Positions 63,601 to 64,000 of a stretch of DNA of 64,000 nt are shown in pieces. The stretch's first letter is position 1. Each line of letters starts with the position of its first letter. A program made the position numbers and the translations under genes. A model generated the notes under the pieces. It searched no databases. It saw only the letters and a list, made by a program, of their open reading frames with translations, and had not been told where the DNA came from. The stretch comes from Marinobacter sp. EhC06 (GTDB taxonomy: Bacteria > Pseudomonadota > Gammaproteobacteria > Pseudomonadales > Oleiphilaceae), in assembly GCF_001650915.1 (NCBI RefSeq), contig NZ_LXYO01000010.1, positions 1 through 64,000 on the forward strand, written 5' to 3'.

Positions 63601-64000
63601 TGAGATGCCGGCCGCTTCCTCAATGTAGATCCGGAGCTCTTCCGGTTTTGCCTCGATCAGGCGGGAGATCATGCCCTGCTCGATAATGGCGTAGCTCCGC
63701 GGGCCAAGGCCAGTCCCCAGGAACAGATCGGTAATGTCCCGACGCCGGCACTTGGAGCCGTTCAGGAAGTATTCGGATTGCCCTTCGCGAGAAACCCGGC
63801 GGCGAACAGAGATTTCGTTGAATTTCGCAAATTCACCCGGGGCCGAGCCATCGCTGTTATCGAACACCAGTTCTATGGAGGCCTGACCTACCGGCTTTCT
63901 TGCGCTGGAGCCGTTGAAGATAACGTCTGTCATGGACTCGCCGCGCAGGTACTTGGCGGAGCTTTCCCCCATCACCCAGCGCACCGCGTCGATGATGTTG
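60619..64000 (-). CDS. smc: Chromosome partition protein SMC (partial)
   Basis: Structural maintenance of chromosomes ATPase, cut by the window end: codons to 64000 still read NIIDAVRW, so the Walker A end lies outside. Visible are the N-terminal ATPase part, long coiled coils on either side of a hinge (about residues 500-600 of the visible part), and the C-terminal ATPase lobe with LSGGEKALTAIALVFS (signature) and FCMLDEVDAPLDDANV (Walker B). More than 1120 residues visible. It compacts and segregates the chromosome. Confidence 0.96.
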   Translation of the reverse strand, partial: NIIDAVRWVMGESSAKYLRGESMTDVIFNGSSARKPVGQASIELVFDNSDGSAPGEFAKFNEISVRRRVSREGQSEYFLNGSKCRRRDITDLFLGTGLGPRSYAIIEQGMISRLIEAKPEELRIYIEEAAGISKYKERRRETENRIRRTQENLERLTDLREELGRQLQHLERQAAAAEKYKAYKQEERQKKAELTVLRWQSLDNDLQAWRGKIRDTELELEKYLTERVSLETSLESLRDNHQERTEHFNRAQARYYEAGADIARIEQSLEHQRERSRQMAAELDQAMANQRELARELEQDEDKLAGIQEELDMMEPEQEALAIRSEESGEKLQQAEDAMSDWQHQWEDFSARSSDARRQAELAQSRIRSLEDAIEQLLTRQRKLQDEQELLEGQMDRAELEELLEQQETLELKREEAAERIAAIQDELYDARQHQRDAEQAVSEERQRVQSLRASLESQQSLLDEQMGAGDDVLQSWLSQNALSDMPRVASQLDIADGWEFAVEQVIGRFTQGLCLPDIDQLSSAMREAPRGLALVEAGASDNAGTTGLAAKVSGVPGIASLLHGIDAVETVSDAMGMRAGLQKGQSLMTPEGVWVSRDWVLMPDSDAGQVGVIERQKKVTELASQLTEAEEALEAASEKLDALHERAERSESARDEAQARLSEADRELSSLSSRVSGLRARAEQIDARLQRIRDDIEDVSENLVGQKESLQEAREEWQLALASSEDSDEEKERLLEQRDSLRENLDRLRQEARHDRDHAHQLQLQLQTLHSQRDGLRQTIDRMQLQKERIDERLEILRESRESAEEPIEDLQMQLEGLLDRRLAEEEKLGAARDALEEIDREVREKEQGRSGTDHRIQEVRSQLEKLKMESQALEIRSGNHIEQLKELDVKLQDILSQLPEGANEKDWADELERIGNRIQRLGAINLAAIEEYQVQSERKTYLDSQHEDLMEALETLDNAIRKIDRETRQRFKETFDQVNGGLQALFPKVFGGGNAYLELTGEDLLETGVAIMARPPGKKNSTIHLLSGGEKALTAIALVFSIFQLNPAPFCMLDEVDAPLDDANVGRYANMVKEMSKQVQFIYITHNKIAMEMADQLMGVTMHEPGCSRLVSVDVDEAAALAEA

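Noticed and set aside
60922-63603. Long plus-strand open frames opposite smc
   Set aside because: They are Leu/Phe/Ser-rich shadows of the smc coiled coil; smc motifs are intact on the minus strand.

Overview
The window looks like chromosome of a marine gammaproteobacterium, most likely Marinobacter or a close relative. The basis is gene order and family content (smc-zipA-ligA, cheV-cheR beside flgA-flgM-flgN, gacA-uvrC-pgsA followed by tRNA-Gly and tRNA-Cys). This is inference from recognised proteins; no database search was run.

Positions 1 to about 20,500 are an accessory island joined to the tRNA-Gly/tRNA-Cys cluster. Its right end carries an excisionase-like gene, a tyrosine integrase, an unknown ORF, a strong terminator and a stretch of nested inverted repeats. 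Its left part is an anti-phage region read leftwards. A seven-gene, overlap-coupled operon (12736 down to 3058) encodes two unknown proteins, a calcineurin-like phosphoesterase and a complete type I Zorya system: ZorA/ZorB membrane motor, ZorC with EH-signature architecture, and ZorD SNF2 helicase. Type I restriction hsdM and the start of hsdS follow, but hsdS is interrupted by an amber codon after 134 residues and no hsdR lies in the window. Between the Zorya operon and the integrase are an amber-interrupted small gene, a two-gene unknown cassette whose second protein resembles the uracil-DNA-glycosylase fold, a PcfJ-like protein, a small outer-membrane barrel and a WYL-domain regulator. The three genes ahead of zorA, translationally linked to the Zorya core, are the best candidate here for an undescribed extension of a defence system.

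From about 20,530 to 36,400 the content is core or housekeeping-like: two tRNAs; an Mla-like lipid-transport operon (STAS-permease fusion, ATPase, MCE protein, auxiliary lipoprotein); pgsA, uvrC and gacA; a YheU-like protein; a chemoreceptor; azlCD; a DUF1330 protein; an isoquinoline-oxidoreductase-type molybdenum enzyme pair; and a phytochrome-like diguanylate cyclase. From 36,500 to 43,800 come single-gene metabolic and transport functions, an animal-type haem peroxidase and tRNA-Ser. Downstream of tRNA-Ser its 3' end and terminator are repeated, with an array of five small hairpins in between.

From 43,800 to 51,000 is a chemotaxis and flagellar block: cheV-cheR followed tightly by a transporter, a flavin reductase and an nhaR-like gene on the minus strand, and flgA, flgM (with a well-matched sigma-28 promoter) and flgN on the plus strand. 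The rest holds a periplasmic cyclophilin, mnmC, a CBS-domain protein, a large Calx-beta lipoprotein, ligA, zipA and smc, the last cut by the window end. No CRISPR array, rRNA, insertion sequence or phage structural gene was seen.
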